From: Phocaeicola sartorii JCM 17136 = DSM 21941
Lineage (GTDB): Bacteria > Bacteroidota > Bacteroidia > Bacteroidales > Bacteroidaceae
Length of the DNA: 64,000 nucleotides
NCBI RefSeq assembly: GCF_000614185.1
Contig: NZ_BAKM01000001.1
Coordinates: forward strand, 213,736 to 277,735
Direction: 5' to 3'
In this document: piece after piece, positions 9,581-19,091 of the stretch
Position numbering within the stretch: the first letter of the stretch is position 1
How the letters are laid out: every line of letters starts with the position of its first letter
Program-made: the position numbers and the translations under genes
The notes under the pieces: generated by a model
The model's input: the letters and a program-made list of their open reading frames with translations, nothing else
The model's database searches: none
Told to the model about the DNA's origin: nothing

Positions 9581-10480
9581 ATAAAGTACAACATGCCAAT
9601 TCCGCCGCCTCCGCATCGGGCAAACAGGCCAGATGGTAAACGGGAACGGATGAAACCATCTTTCCCAACAGGCCGCAAACCCCACCATACAGCGCCTCCT
9701 CATAAGCAAATGCCGGCGGAGCAGACGGATGCAAAGCGGCATAAGCCTGCACGATGTTCAATCTCCGCATCCTGTTCTCAGGCGCCTGCGACAAACGTAC
9801 ACAGCCGACCAGCGGATAACGTTCTGCCTTATAGCAAGGAGTCTTCCCACTCCACGGGCTGCCATAAACCCATACACCCCCCTCTTCATAACGCACCATG
9901 GGACTGTCATCATTCAGCAGCCTGCTTCCTGGTATATTCTCCCTCCACAAACGGGTATGGGTGCTCTTGCCGGTTCCGCTTTCGCCTAAAAAAAGAACCG
10001 CTTTTCCCTTATAAACGATACAACTGCCATGCAAGGCAAGCGTATCTTCCCATACCGTCATCAGCCATATCCCATCCATAAGGCAAACCTCAAAAGACGG
10101 GGAGAATAATTACCATACAGGCAGATACCTTTCCCTTCTCTGGTTTCATCCAGCATCCGAAGATAAAGGGATGGTTCTTCGTCCGGAGCCAGTTCCAACA
10201 GGAATCCCTCCTCGCTCACGCCAAAAGAACCGGTTACATCCTCGTATCCGAATGAATAAGACTTTCTCTGAAAAGTCGGAAAGTCTCCCCCGTCTCCCTC
10301 GCGAACGACAAACTCCGGTGACCAGGCATCCTCACCCACCTCTTCCGGTGATACGGTGTCCGTCAGCCGGACAAACGGTCTGAAACCATGGATACTATCC
10401 ACCGCCTCCATCAGACTTTTGCCCGACAAGCAGAAACAATGACCACCTATTTTATATATGCTATTCATTTTCTTTTCCAT
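9549..10480 (-). CDS. HprK-like serine kinase of the PqqD cassette, frameshifted in this sequence
   Basis: Read as one protein of about 310 residues. The first frame (MEKKMNSIYKIGGHCF) runs to RFALWMGYG. The second begins around GLMTVWEDTLALHG and holds the P-loop GESGTGKSTHTRLW, then LLNDDSPMV and GSPWSGKT, which are typical of HPr kinase C-terminal-like domains. One extra G at 10064 joins the frames as WMGYGLMTVW. Such HprK-related kinases recur beside PqqD-like proteins and in some lasso-peptide clusters, where they phosphorylate a peptide or partner; the target here is unknown. The start (10480 or 10468) overlaps the end of the ABC gene. Confidence 0.85.
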
Positions 10481-12102
10481 TTAATCTGATTATACGATGG
10501 CAATATGCCAGCGAGCTTTCCCGGTGGGCAATTGTAAGAACAGTCAGCCCCCTGCACTCCCTCATCAGACCGAGAAGCATTTCATTGACAGCCCGTTCGG
10601 TCTCATTATCCAATGCAGAAGTAGCCTCATCCAGCAAAAGCACCTCCGCTTTCTTATACAAAGCACGGGCGATACCCACCCGCTGTTTCTGGCCTCCCGA
10701 AAGCCTCCCCCCTCCTTCACCCAAAGGAGTGTCCATTCCTTGCGGCAACTCATCCACCCAAGCATCCAATCTCACCAGCCTCACGATCTCCGCTACCCGT
10801 TCCTTATCTACAGAGCGGCATCCCAAAGCAATATTTTCCGCCAAGGTTCCATCCAGCACAAACACTTCCTGTTGCACGTACCCCACCCTGCGGTGCCATT
10901 CCTGCCTCGGCATATCAGCAAACGGCTTATCATCTATCCGAATGGTACCTTTATCCGGAGTGATAAATCCCAAAAGCAGATTAAATAAGGTGGATTTACC
11001 TCTGCCGCTCTCACCACAGATGCCTACATATTCCCCTTTACGATGGTACAACAGAAATCCTTCAGCACTTCAGTTCCCTCAGGATAAGCATAGGAAAGGT
11101 GTTCTATCCGTATTTCTTTTTGAAAAGAAAACTCTTCCTGTCCCCACGACGGTGAAACTGTTTTTGCCACCTTATCCTCCAATCCTTCCTCTATGATCCG
11201 CAGAGAATAAACCGCATTCTGCACCTGTGTCCAGCCTCCCAAAATGCCGCGCAAAGCGGGCAGCAACCGGAAAGCTGCCACCGCAAAGACACCTACCAGC
11301 GCTTTGATATCCCCTGTTCCGAAAAGGGTGAGCAAGGTCAGCCCCGATACGACCGCCATTTCGGAAAGGCAAAGAGGAAGGTGCTGTATGCTCTCCAGTT
11401 TCAGACGGCTCTCACTGATGATCCCCAGCCTCCGGGCGAATGCCTGCTGAAGAAAAGGAAATGCCGCATTCAGTTCCAACTCGGCATATCCTTTCATGGT
11501 TTCCGTAACCAGCCGGGATTGCTCACGACGGGCCTGCTGTTCCTGCTCGCCATAACGGCGCATCGGTTTCCTGATCCCCCATCCGTAAATCAGCATGAAA
11601 GGCAGAAAGGCCATATACAGTATCAGCACCGTCAGCGGAGCATAAACCAGCAAAGCTGCCGTCACCCATAAAATCAGCAGCATTTCTCCCGTCATGCGGA
11701 GCAAAGGGGAAAGGAGGTTTAAAGAGAAGGCATAACAGATATAGTTTACCTCATATCCCAGCCGGACACTCCCCCTGCTGCGGATAAACAATAATCCCCG
11801 TTGATAGTAAGACGTAAAAAGAGAGAAACTGAGCCGACGGTAAAGTGACATCAGAAAATGGTTCTGAAAACGTGAAAGGCCTGCCACCAAAGCATTCTTC
11901 ACCAAAATAAAGACAACCGCCACCAGGCAGAACAACAGGGCCGCATCTTTATCGCCCCCATCGTCCAACAAAAAAACAAGACAGGCAACAAGGCAGCCAG
12001 TCCAGCAAAGTCCAATAATGCACAAAGGAAGACAGCACCCACCACCCTTATCCCCATTATCCTTTCCCCGGGCAGCAACAAACGGCAGATTCTTTTCAAC
12101 AT
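10461..12102 (-). CDS. ABC exporter (fused permease and ATPase) of the PqqD cassette, two frameshifts
   Basis: Repaired length about 547 residues. The true N-terminus is MLKRICRLLLPGERI at 12102, 7 bp after the nucleotidyltransferase stop. About six membrane segments are followed by an ATPase with Walker A GESGRGKSTL, signature LSGGQKQR, Walker B VLLLDEATSALD and H-loop IAHR. Lesion 1 is in the T7 run at 11970-11976 (an eighth base restores LPVLFFLLDDGG). Lesion 2 is in the G4 run at 11033-11036 (a fifth base restores IVKGEYVGI). It resembles ABC exporters of peptide-modification clusters but has no C39 peptidase domain. Probable role: export of the cassette's product. Confidence 0.88.
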
Positions 12103-12109
12103 AAACCAC

Positions 12110-13231
12110 TTAATTTCGCTCCGTCTGGAAGATGGTGTGGGGAGAACGCAGATGCAACAGAATAGAATTTCCAATCCATTTGCACAGTGAAATGCGCAAC
12201 ACACTGTTGCACGCACGATGAGTATGCAGCATACGTCTGGTTTTATAAACCAGAATGCCCCATTTACTTTTCGCCGGAACAGACATGGCATAGGGTGGCC
12301 GGATGATTTCCCGCAAGATTTCCTCCGCCAATCCTTCTCCTCCATGCACCGGGACGGAAGTTCCTAAATAATGATTACAGAGGTGGGTCATAGCCAGCAT
12401 CATGTTTCTAAAATGGACATCCGTCACTTCCTCTGGAATATGCAGGCCGTATTTATTCAGCAGGCAAGCCCAGTCGCAAAGATGATGAAGCGCCAGGCCG
12501 CTTGCGTAATGCTGGGCGGCATGAAAAGCGAGAAATACGGTATTGAAGGCGGAAGACGGAATTAAAATGGTGTGCTTTCCGTCCAGTTCCGCCGATACGG
12601 GTTGCAGCAGTCCTTGAAGCAGCTTATCCATCTGCACCGCTATGCGGTATGTTTCCGAATTAATGAAAGTCTTATGATTCTCTATCGGGATACCTTTATA
12701 GTAAAACACACTATGCTTTTCGGAGTGTTCACAGTCTACCGCTATTCCTTGTTCTTCCATCAATCGGTCTGCCATTCGGTTGGCCTCGGCATCGCTTCTT
12801 CGGGAATGGTCTGCCGAATACGTGTAGATGTCTATATCTCCCCCTTCCCTGTGCGAAGGAATGGGATAATAGGTAGAGAGACCTACTCCTTTCAGCTGGA
12901 CTGTGGTGATGCCATGCGTTTGATAGAAAGCTGAAAGTCCGGCTATGGTACGGCAGTATTGCCGGTAGCGTTTTTCATAGTTCTCTACCGCCATCGCCCA
13001 GTTTAACTTCAAAGCCTTCGGGGGCTGCAAACGGGCAGGCAGGGTTTGTATTCCGTCCCATGCCAAGGCCATTACTCCCTGAGTGCAAGCCAGTTTGTAA
13101 CACGCCTGCCAAAGGGTGGGAGATAGATCGGTAAAAAGGATTTCACTAACCGGCTTTGCGCTGTTCAACGCGGATCGGAGCAAGGCAAAGAGCATTTGTT
13201 CCGGTTTATCGAGTGTCGTGTTCATAATCAT
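12110..13231 (-). CDS. Nucleotidyltransferase-fold protein (PF14907 type) of the PqqD cassette
   Basis: 373 residues. The core motif is LKGVGLSTYYP followed by HREGGDIDIYTY at about residues 118-145, the GG...DxD layout of pol-beta-type nucleotidyltransferases. No signal peptide. The rest is helical, with many His and Cys residues. Proteins of this family typically sit beside PqqD-like, HprK-like and ABC exporter genes; their reaction is not established. Start MIMNTTLDK at 13231 overlaps the PqqD stop by 4 bp (ATGA); 13225 is an alternative. The spacing of 7 bp to the ABC gene indicates one operon. Confidence 0.82.
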   Translation of the reverse strand: MIMNTTLDKPEQMLFALLRSALNSAKPVSEILFTDLSPTLWQACYKLACTQGVMALAWDGIQTLPARLQPPKALKLNWAMAVENYEKRYRQYCRTIAGLSAFYQTHGITTVQLKGVGLSTYYPIPSHREGGDIDIYTYSADHSRRSDAEANRMADRLMEEQGIAVDCEHSEKHSVFYYKGIPIENHKTFINSETYRIAVQMDKLLQGLLQPVSAELDGKHTILIPSSAFNTVFLAFHAAQHYASGLALHHLCDWACLLNKYGLHIPEEVTDVHFRNMMLAMTHLCNHYLGTSVPVHGGEGLAEEILREIIRPPYAMSVPAKSKWGILVYKTRRMLHTHRACNSVLRISLCKWIGNSILLHLRSPHTIFQTERN

Positions 13232-13509
13232 ACATAGTCATCCGCCAGTAATATATGGCATTTACTCAGGTCATCCGCCCAAGCCGCCGCATCCTTTTCG
13301 GCTTGGTCTTGGGGAATATGATAGGCTTCCACCAGCACCAAGGCTGCCTCTTGTAAAGTGAAGTCCTTTCCCGAAAGCTGTTCCCAAAGCAGGCGGGCAG
13401 AAGTGTTGAGAGAGATGATACGGGTGAGGTCGGCATCGGGCGTTCCTTGGTTCACGATGATGGTTTCTCCGGCTATGGAGCGGAGTTTGAAATGGGGATT
13501 AAGTTTCAT
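13228..13509 (-). CDS. PqqD-family peptide chaperone (RiPP recognition element fold)
   Basis: 93 residues: MKLNPHFKLRSIAGETIIVN, then LTRIISLNTSARLLWEQLSG, and a helical C-terminus ending LADDYV. The pattern (short N-terminal beta strands, a conserved LN.sA..LW motif, helical tail) is that of PqqD-like proteins. These bind leader peptides and present them to modifying enzymes in ribosomally made peptide pathways. First gene of the five-gene cassette. It lies 112 bp after the beta-helix lipoprotein gene, from which it is separated by a terminator-like hairpin. Confidence 0.88.
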   Translation of the reverse strand: MKLNPHFKLRSIAGETIIVNQGTPDADLTRIISLNTSARLLWEQLSGKDFTLQEAALVLVEAYHIPQDQAEKDAAAWADDLSKCHILLADDYV

Positions 13510-13529
13510 AATTTTCTAATCTTAAAAAG

Positions 13530-13567
13530 AGAAAGCCACCCGACCTATTGAGACGGGACGGCTTTCT
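13530..13567 (-). terminator. Terminator-like hairpin between the lipoprotein gene and pqqD-like gene
   Basis: Stem AGAAAGCC..CCCG paired with CGGG..GGCTTTCT, followed on the minus strand by CTTTTTAAG. It may end most transcripts of the lipoprotein gene and lower read-through into the PqqD cassette. Confidence 0.6.
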
Positions 13568-13621
13568 TTGGTTACAAATCACTTTTTGTCATGACTAACA
13601 ACATGATTGCAGGTCATTCTC

Positions 13622-16566
13622 TTATTTTTTATAACTCTCCCAACCGGTTCCTGTAAACGAAGGGGTACCAGTCACGTTGATGATAGAGGAAGCATCTGTA
13701 ATCGATGAATCAACAACCAAATTGCCGTTAAAAGTACCACCCTCAATATTCAATTCCATGGGTTCGGTGTTTCCGGCACTTTTTGATAATTCCACGTCAC
13801 CATTGATAATACTAGTACCTTTAACAGTTACTTTAACTCCGGCAGTGTAGGTTGAATAGCCACAAAGATCAAATGCCTTCGCACCAGATTTGGCATTAAT
13901 CGTAGTATTGTTAATCACGATATTACCACAATTATTGCTCAATACATATAGGGCGTTTGGACCGTTCACTGTCATAGCATCCAACGTCAAATTACAGTAG
14001 TTCTGAATCATAATTTTATCATTATCACTTTTCAGCGTTCCATTTTTCATAGTAACGGTAGAACCTTCCAGCAATTGACAGCTATTTGTTTCTGTGCCGG
14101 CCGATCCTACAGTCGGTTCAGCCAATGTAAACACATGGTTGTTCAAGTCCAATTCTACAGATTGTCCGCTTTTTGTTTTAAAGCCATCACAAGTAACGTC
14201 TGCATTCAAACGTATCTTTACGTTAGCATTGCCACTTAAATATAAAAGTGCGGACGGATCGGAGAAAGTACCACCGGTAACAGCCAGCGATGCACCTTTG
14301 CCAACTACATAAACCTTGCCATTCAGTATACCACCACTGATAGTCATCTGTCCCAAATCATTGGGCACGCCATTATGACCTTCATTATCCACCACATACC
14401 GAGCGGAACCGGTCGTATTGAATGTACCTCCCTTGATTTCAGTCACATGATGATTCTGTACGGTTGCCTGAGACATATTGGTGAACGTACCATCGTTGAT
14501 GACAAGCTTGGCTCCATCATCATTCTTAATAGTATTAAGACCGCCGGCAAATGTACCACCGTTAATGATAAGTGAAGGGTTCTGATGATTGGTACCGCTT
14601 ACATATCCATTTCGCGGATTCGTATTGGTATAATCATAATACCCATTGGCTATCATCGAAGAATAATGCCCGTTTTGCGATATCTCCACATTTGGATTAA
14701 TCGTCATCTCGCCATGATTCAGAATATTATAATAGCTGTTACCACCTGAACTTTCTGAATTCTGACCGTTTTCCTTACTCCGCGTATAGGTTCCGCCATT
14801 AAGAATTACCGTACCGTTATTATAGACACAAGCTTTTCCATGACTTACATTATCCACTGTACCATTTCCGTTAATGGTCAGGCTACTACCATAGTTGACG
14901 GTAAATGTATCGCCAGATTTGTTGGTAATTTTATGACCGTTCAAATTGATGATAACTTCATTCGTTGCGGAAATAGTGAAATCTCCCGTCAAGTCTGTGG
15001 TAAGAGTATAAGTTCCACCATTTCGGGCAACTTCTTCCATTTCCGCTACTGCCACATCAACAACTGTAAATACATTATTGTCGGACAGATCGGGTAGTTC
15101 CGCTCCCCCTTCCTTGTAGATAATAACAGTTGCTGAATTAGTCTGATCGCGAGTTATTTGAGTTATAGTGCTACCCGTCTTTGCTCTTACATTACCACCC
15201 TTAACAATCAGTTCTTTAACCGTTACGCCTTTATCAACAATCAATGTATTGGTTGCCGTAGTTGCCACTATCTTGTTATAAGTAGTAGCCTCCTCCGCTG
15301 CTGCTAAAGTTACTGTAGCCGCAGGCAAGGTGATATTAAATGAAGGGGCGCTTTCCTGATCTGAACTTTTCACTTTGGGGATAGCGATTTCAATAGAAGC
15401 CTTAGATTCAGCAGGAGTCGTTGTACTGCTGCCCAAACTTTCTTTTATCTCAATGGCCCCATCCCCACCGGTTGCCGCTGTAGGAACTTCATTAAAAGTC
15501 AGATTCAATACGTTGGGAGTATCCCCCTCTGTAGATGAAGAAGTATAGGCAGCAGGAATCTCAATAGCTGTATCAATGTCCTTTGCAGTAGTTACCGTAA
15601 CACTGGTAGGCAATGTTTCAGCAGAATCACCGGTTTGCAACAACTGATTCAAATCGGAAACATTCTGAACACTCGATGTGATTCCTCCCGTTACGGTAGA
15701 ACAAGTAAGCAACGGCATTTTCAGCAAAGTGGCCCGATTTATCGTATTTGACGCATCCGATTGAAAAGAAGCCAGCACTTTATCATTTGCATTTTTTATT
15801 TCCCAACCAAACCCCATATAAGTGCCTGTAGGAACCGGAATATAAAATACTCTCTTTTCCGTACCGGCAGTAAAGTTGATAGTAACAGTCTTACCTTCAT
15901 CTGTTGTAGACGTTTGAGTTGCTTCCGATATTGTTGAGATAGAAGGGGTATCCTCACTTAAATTCACCGTAAAGTCTCCGGTTATTTTCGTATTAGCAGT
16001 AAATACAAACTTTGTTGCATCAGCCGGTATTTTAGCTATCTGAAAGCAGAATACTCCCCCCAAATGTTTAAAACTTAAATCCATGCTTCCCTGTGTAGCA
16101 ATTTTAGCAAGCATCGGCGCATTTGTACTATTGGATACGCCACCGTTCAACAATCCAAACTGACCATCCGCATTAGCATAAGTATAAGAATCTGCATGTG
16201 GTAAGTCAGTCCACCCTCATTGTATTTATGCCTACTGTTAGATGGATAAAGAGCACAAACCGAGGTTGTTGTTGCCTCTCCGACTAAAGTACCTTGAAAT
16301 TGAGCACTTCCAGTTCCCGCCCCACTTGCCAAAGAATAAACCACAAACGGATTGGAGGTATTCGTAGTATGTACTGATATTTTATCATCTGCATTCCAAA
16401 AGAATACAGCTGGAGTCGTATCTGTAAAACCAACACGCGGCTGCGGTTTACCTTCAAACGCAGCGTTAATAACGCTCTGCCCGTCAGTAGAAGTTGTCCA
16501 TATCTCATCATTGCTGCAACTTGCCAACGAAGTAACAGCCATCAAGCCAATAATATACTTTTTCAT
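13622..16566 (-). CDS. Fimbrillin-like/parallel beta-helix surface lipoprotein, frameshifted in this sequence
   Basis: Repaired length about 980 residues. The start MKKYIIGLMAVTSLASC at 16566 gives a lipoprotein signal with lipobox LASC. Residues to about 300 resemble the fimbrillin-like adhesin fold (FFWNADDKISV, YFPV-like strands FYIPVPTGTYMGFGWEI). A Thr/Ser-rich middle follows. The C-terminal half has repeated INGGTF, VINDGTF, IKGGTFN and ISGGILN steps typical of a right-handed beta-helix. The first frame stops at 16147; one extra G in the run at 16214-16216 restores NEGWTDLPHADSYTYANADG. Probably an outer-surface adhesin or glycan-binding protein; the function is not established. It follows a 39-residue peptide gene by 23 bp. 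Confidence 0.8.
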
Positions 16567-16589
16567 GATTTTCAATTTAAGTCCAACCT

Positions 16590-16709
16590 TTATACTTGAC
16601 CCGGAGTCCAATTACCTTCTTCTCCGCTTACTGCAAATCCCTTTTCTACCTCTACCTCAATAACCTCCACTTTCGGAGCTTCATACATTTCCATATTATT
16701 TGTTTCCAT
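16590..16709 (-). CDS. 39-residue peptide with Val/Glu-rich centre (YEAPKVEVIEVEVEKGFA type)
   Basis: METNNMEMYEAPKVEVIEV is followed by EVEKGFAVS and a Gly/Asn/Trp tail ending in GQV. No signal peptide. It has an acidic alternating Val/Glu segment, a conserved-looking KGFA.S step and a short tail. Similar short peptides occur next to surface-adhesin genes in Bacteroidales (from memory, not searched). It ends 23 bp before the beta-helix lipoprotein start, so the two are probably co-transcribed. It could be a leader-plus-core precursor read by the nearby PqqD-like protein, but that is inference. Confidence 0.6.
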   Translation of the reverse strand: METNNMEMYEAPKVEVIEVEVEKGFAVSGEEGNWTPGQV

Positions 16710-16776
16710 AAACTTCGTACAATAAAATTTAGATTTTAATTTTTCAATGATTTTGTTCAGACATTATCCGCCCCAA

Positions 16777-16932
16777 TTATGTAATATAGAATACTTTATA
16801 AGATGTCATAATTGCCGTCTGCGGGCAGAAGATTCCTGGCGGTCCGGTGACATAGATTTTGTCTCCGCAACCTCGACTTGACAGATAACGGGATACAAAG
16901 AGTTGCACTCCCGGTTGTAGTGTTGCTTTCAT
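16777..16932 (-). CDS. Possible 51-residue small protein, uncertain
   Basis: Starts MKATLQPGVQLFVSRYLSSR and contains Cys-Gly, a GPPG turn and a second Cys (IFCPQ), ending in FYIT. No family recognised. It lies 67 bp upstream of the 39-residue peptide gene on the same strand and downstream of a hairpin with a U run. It could be a real small protein, a leader peptide or chance. Confidence 0.3.
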   Translation of the reverse strand: MKATLQPGVQLFVSRYLSSRGCGDKIYVTGPPGIFCPQTAIMTSYKVFYIT

Positions 16933-17011
16933 ACGTCTGTAAATGTTAGATCAGTCTATCTTGTCAAAAGACTTTGCCTAACTCCCCCTCCCCTGTTCGG
17001 CGGTTAACAAT

Positions 17012-17099
17012 AAAAAAAAGCGTGAGGGCTGTATCTTGTTTATCCTATCATCGGGCCTTCGCATTGCCTTGTACCTAGATAAACAACAGCCACCCACGC
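17012..17099 (-). promoter_or_regulatory. Attenuator-like hairpin with U8 run upstream of the peptide/lipoprotein genes
   Basis: Arms 17078-17099 and 17020-17044 pair over about 20 bp with small bulges (GCGTGGGTGGCTGTTGTTTATC against GATAAACA..CCTCACGC) around a 33-base loop. They are followed on the minus strand by eight T. It looks like an intrinsic terminator, yet no minus-strand gene ends before it. A leader attenuator or the end of a small RNA fits better. Confidence 0.5.
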
Positions 17100-17271
17100 C
17101 CTTAGGTATATAGATGCCACAGCAATGGCAGGTATACAACACAGACGTGAGCGTTGTTGTTATCATCTTCAGGTACAGCTCAAAGTTGCGAAGTTTGATG
17201 ATAGAAGATAATTTCAATAACGCTTCTTAAAATATGCAATACTCTATTACACCATAGTAGAGTAATTGATG

Positions 17272-17279
17272 CAAATATA
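17272..17279 (-). promoter_or_regulatory. -7 promoter box for the leader of the peptide/lipoprotein operon
   Basis: Minus-strand TATATTTG fits TAnnTTTG; a TTTC lies about 18 bp upstream. A transcript from here would run about 250 nt to the U run at 17012. Confidence 0.45.
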
Positions 17280-17390
17280 ATAAATTCTTAAATATAGGAA
17301 ACATTTCTTAGCCGTTTTTTTTGATAATTATTGAAATAAGCATAGAAAGCACGTTTTTACACGTACACCTGCATGGAACTACACGTAAGT

Positions 17391-17511
17391 TATGTACAGG
17401 CCTATGCATAGGGAGCTGTAGAATTTTAGTGGGGCTTTTATTCGATCCCGCCACTGGGGTTATTACCTCCCCCTGCCCCCACTAAATTTCGACTGCTACT
17501 ATGTACATACA
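17391..17511. repeat. Long imperfect inverted repeat
   Basis: Arms 17391-17435 and 17475-17511. The inner part pairs well (GAATTTTAGTGGGGC with GCCCCCACTAAATTTC) and the outer ends match (TATGTACA with TGTACATA). The element is non-coding and lies between the pgk terminator and the leader promoter. Identity unknown. Confidence 0.55.
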
Positions 17512-17559
17512 GGATATGCGTACGGATGTGAATGATATACCTTTATTCATTATAAAAAA

Positions 17560-17591
17560 TGAGGTTGTGTCAAAACGCTGACACAACCTCA
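17560..17591. terminator. Strong bidirectional terminator after pgk
   Basis: Perfect 13-bp stem (TGAGGTTGTGTCA / TGACACAACCTCA) with a 6-base loop, flanked by A6 and TTTTA. It lies 23 bp after the pgk stop. Confidence 0.9.
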
Positions 17592-17614
17592 TTTTATATA
17601 TAATAAGGAATTAA

Positions 17615-18867
17615 TTATTCACCTTTGATAGCTGCAACCCCCGGAAGAGTTTTTCCTTCGATTGCTTCCAGCAAAGCACCACCACCGGTCGAGATATAAG
17701 AAACCTGGTCAGCCATACCGAACTTGTTGATACAAGCTACAGAGTCACCACCACCAATCAATGAGAACGCACCGTTCTTGGTTGCTTTAGCGATAGCCTC
17801 AGCGATAGCACGTGAACCGGCAGTAAAGTTATCGAATTCGAATACACCTGCAGGACCGTTCCACAAAATAGTCTTGGCATCTTCAATAGCAGCGGCAAAT
17901 GCCTTCTGAGTTTCAGGACCAGCATCCAGACCTTCCCATCCTTCAGGAATATTATTTGCAGGAACAACCTGAGTATGAGCATCATTAGAGAATGCATCAG
18001 CAGCCACACAGTCAGAGCCCAATACCAGATTCACACCTTTAGCCTTAGCCTTAGCAATGATATCAAGAGCTAAATCCAATTTATCATCTTCCACGATAGA
18101 GTTACCAATCTTTCCGCCTTGAGCTTTAGCGAAAGTATAAGTCATACCACCGCAAAGGATTAAGTTATCCACTTTATCCATCAGGTTTTCAATGATACCA
18201 ATCTTGGTAGATACCTTAGAGCCACCCATGATAGCAGTGAACGGACGTTTGATATCTTTCAGGATATTATCAACAGCCTGAACTTCTTTTTCCATCAAGT
18301 AACCCAACATCTTATGGTCTGCATCAAAATAATCAGCAATAACAGCAGTAGAAGCATGTTTGCGGTGAGCAGTACCGAATGCGTCATTGATATAGCAGTC
18401 AGCGTATGAAGCCAAAGTCTTGGCAAACTCTTTCTGAGAAGCTTCATAGCCTTCTTGGCATCTTCGTATGCAGGATCTTCTTTGTCAATGCCAACAGGCT
18501 TTCCTTCTTCTTCAGGATAGAAACGCAAGTTTTCCAACAACAGGACTTCACCCGGTTTCAAAGCAGCCGCAGCATCACCGGCTTTTGCACAATCAGGAGC
18601 AAATTTCACAGGCACACCCAATTTTTCAGAAACAGCATCGACAATCTGACTCAATGAATATTTAGCATTTACCTTACCTTTGGGTTTACCCATGTGTGAC
18701 ATGATAATCAAGCTGCCACCATCAGCCAACACTTTTTTCAAGGTAGGAAGAGCACCACGGATACGAGTATCATCAGTAATTTTACCATTTTCGTCCAAAG
18801 GTACATTGAAGTCCACACGGACAATTGCCTTTTTACCGGCAAAGTTGAATTTGTCAATTGTCATCAT
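17615..18867 (-). CDS. pgk: Phosphoglycerate kinase, frameshifted in this sequence
   Basis: Glycolytic enzyme transferring phosphate from 1,3-bisphosphoglycerate to ADP. Repaired length is about 418 residues. N-terminal blocks [28 protein letters not shown] and ENLRFYPEE are followed by [33 protein letters not shown] and the nucleotide-binding GGGDSV near the C-terminus. The frames meet near 18442: one extra C (plus strand) restores [20 protein letters not shown]. Since this is a central-metabolism gene normally present once, the lesion is almost certainly a sequence error. Start at 18867 (MMTID) or 18864. It has its own promoter box and terminator, so it is monocistronic. Confidence 0.97.
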
Positions 18868-18924
18868 AATCTCTTATTTTTGTTTATAGTGTATAAATAC
18901 AATCTCGCTTATTTTTGGGTGTTG

Positions 18925-18932
18925 CAAAGTTA
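18925..18932 (-). promoter_or_regulatory. -7 promoter box for pgk
   Basis: Minus-strand TAACTTTG fits TAnnTTTG. A TTGC about 17 bp upstream may be the -33 element. Confidence 0.65.
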
Positions 18933-19091
18933 CGAATATTTTTTATTAGCAATGTGTCAGGGCAGTAATAATTTTATCTGAAATGAAAAAAGAGAGTAAA
19001 AACCACTCTTTTTAAGAAAATCGAAAAAAAAAATCATTTTCCCGCTAGGTTGTCTCCAACTATCCTGTTATATATACAAAACGCGGAAAGA

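Larger units (their letters stand above)
16933..17559. other. Gene-poor region with two large inverted repeats and a minus-strand promoter box
   Basis: No convincing protein gene. It holds a hairpin with a U8 run (17012-17099, minus strand), a possible minus-strand promoter box (17272-17279) and a long imperfect inverted repeat (17391-17511). A 79-codon open frame (16978-17217, minus) overlaps the first hairpin and is not called. Confidence 0.6.

Noticed and set aside
9398..10081. Plus-strand frame of 227 codons
   Set aside because: Antisense to the kinase and protease genes of the PqqD cassette; low-complexity Pro/His-rich composition.
11899..12345. Separate 148-residue minus-strand gene
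   Set aside because: Its second half is the true N-terminus of the ABC exporter, split off by a homopolymer error; its first half is out-of-frame nucleotidyltransferase sequence.
16978..17217. 79-residue Cys-rich minus-strand protein
   Set aside because: It spans a hairpin with a U run and shows no family resemblance. Mentioned as a possible leader frame but not called as a gene.
18988..19013. AGAGT..ACTCT hairpin followed by TTTTT upstream of fecR
   Set aside because: Short stem in A/T-rich DNA between divergent genes; too weak to call a terminator or attenuator.
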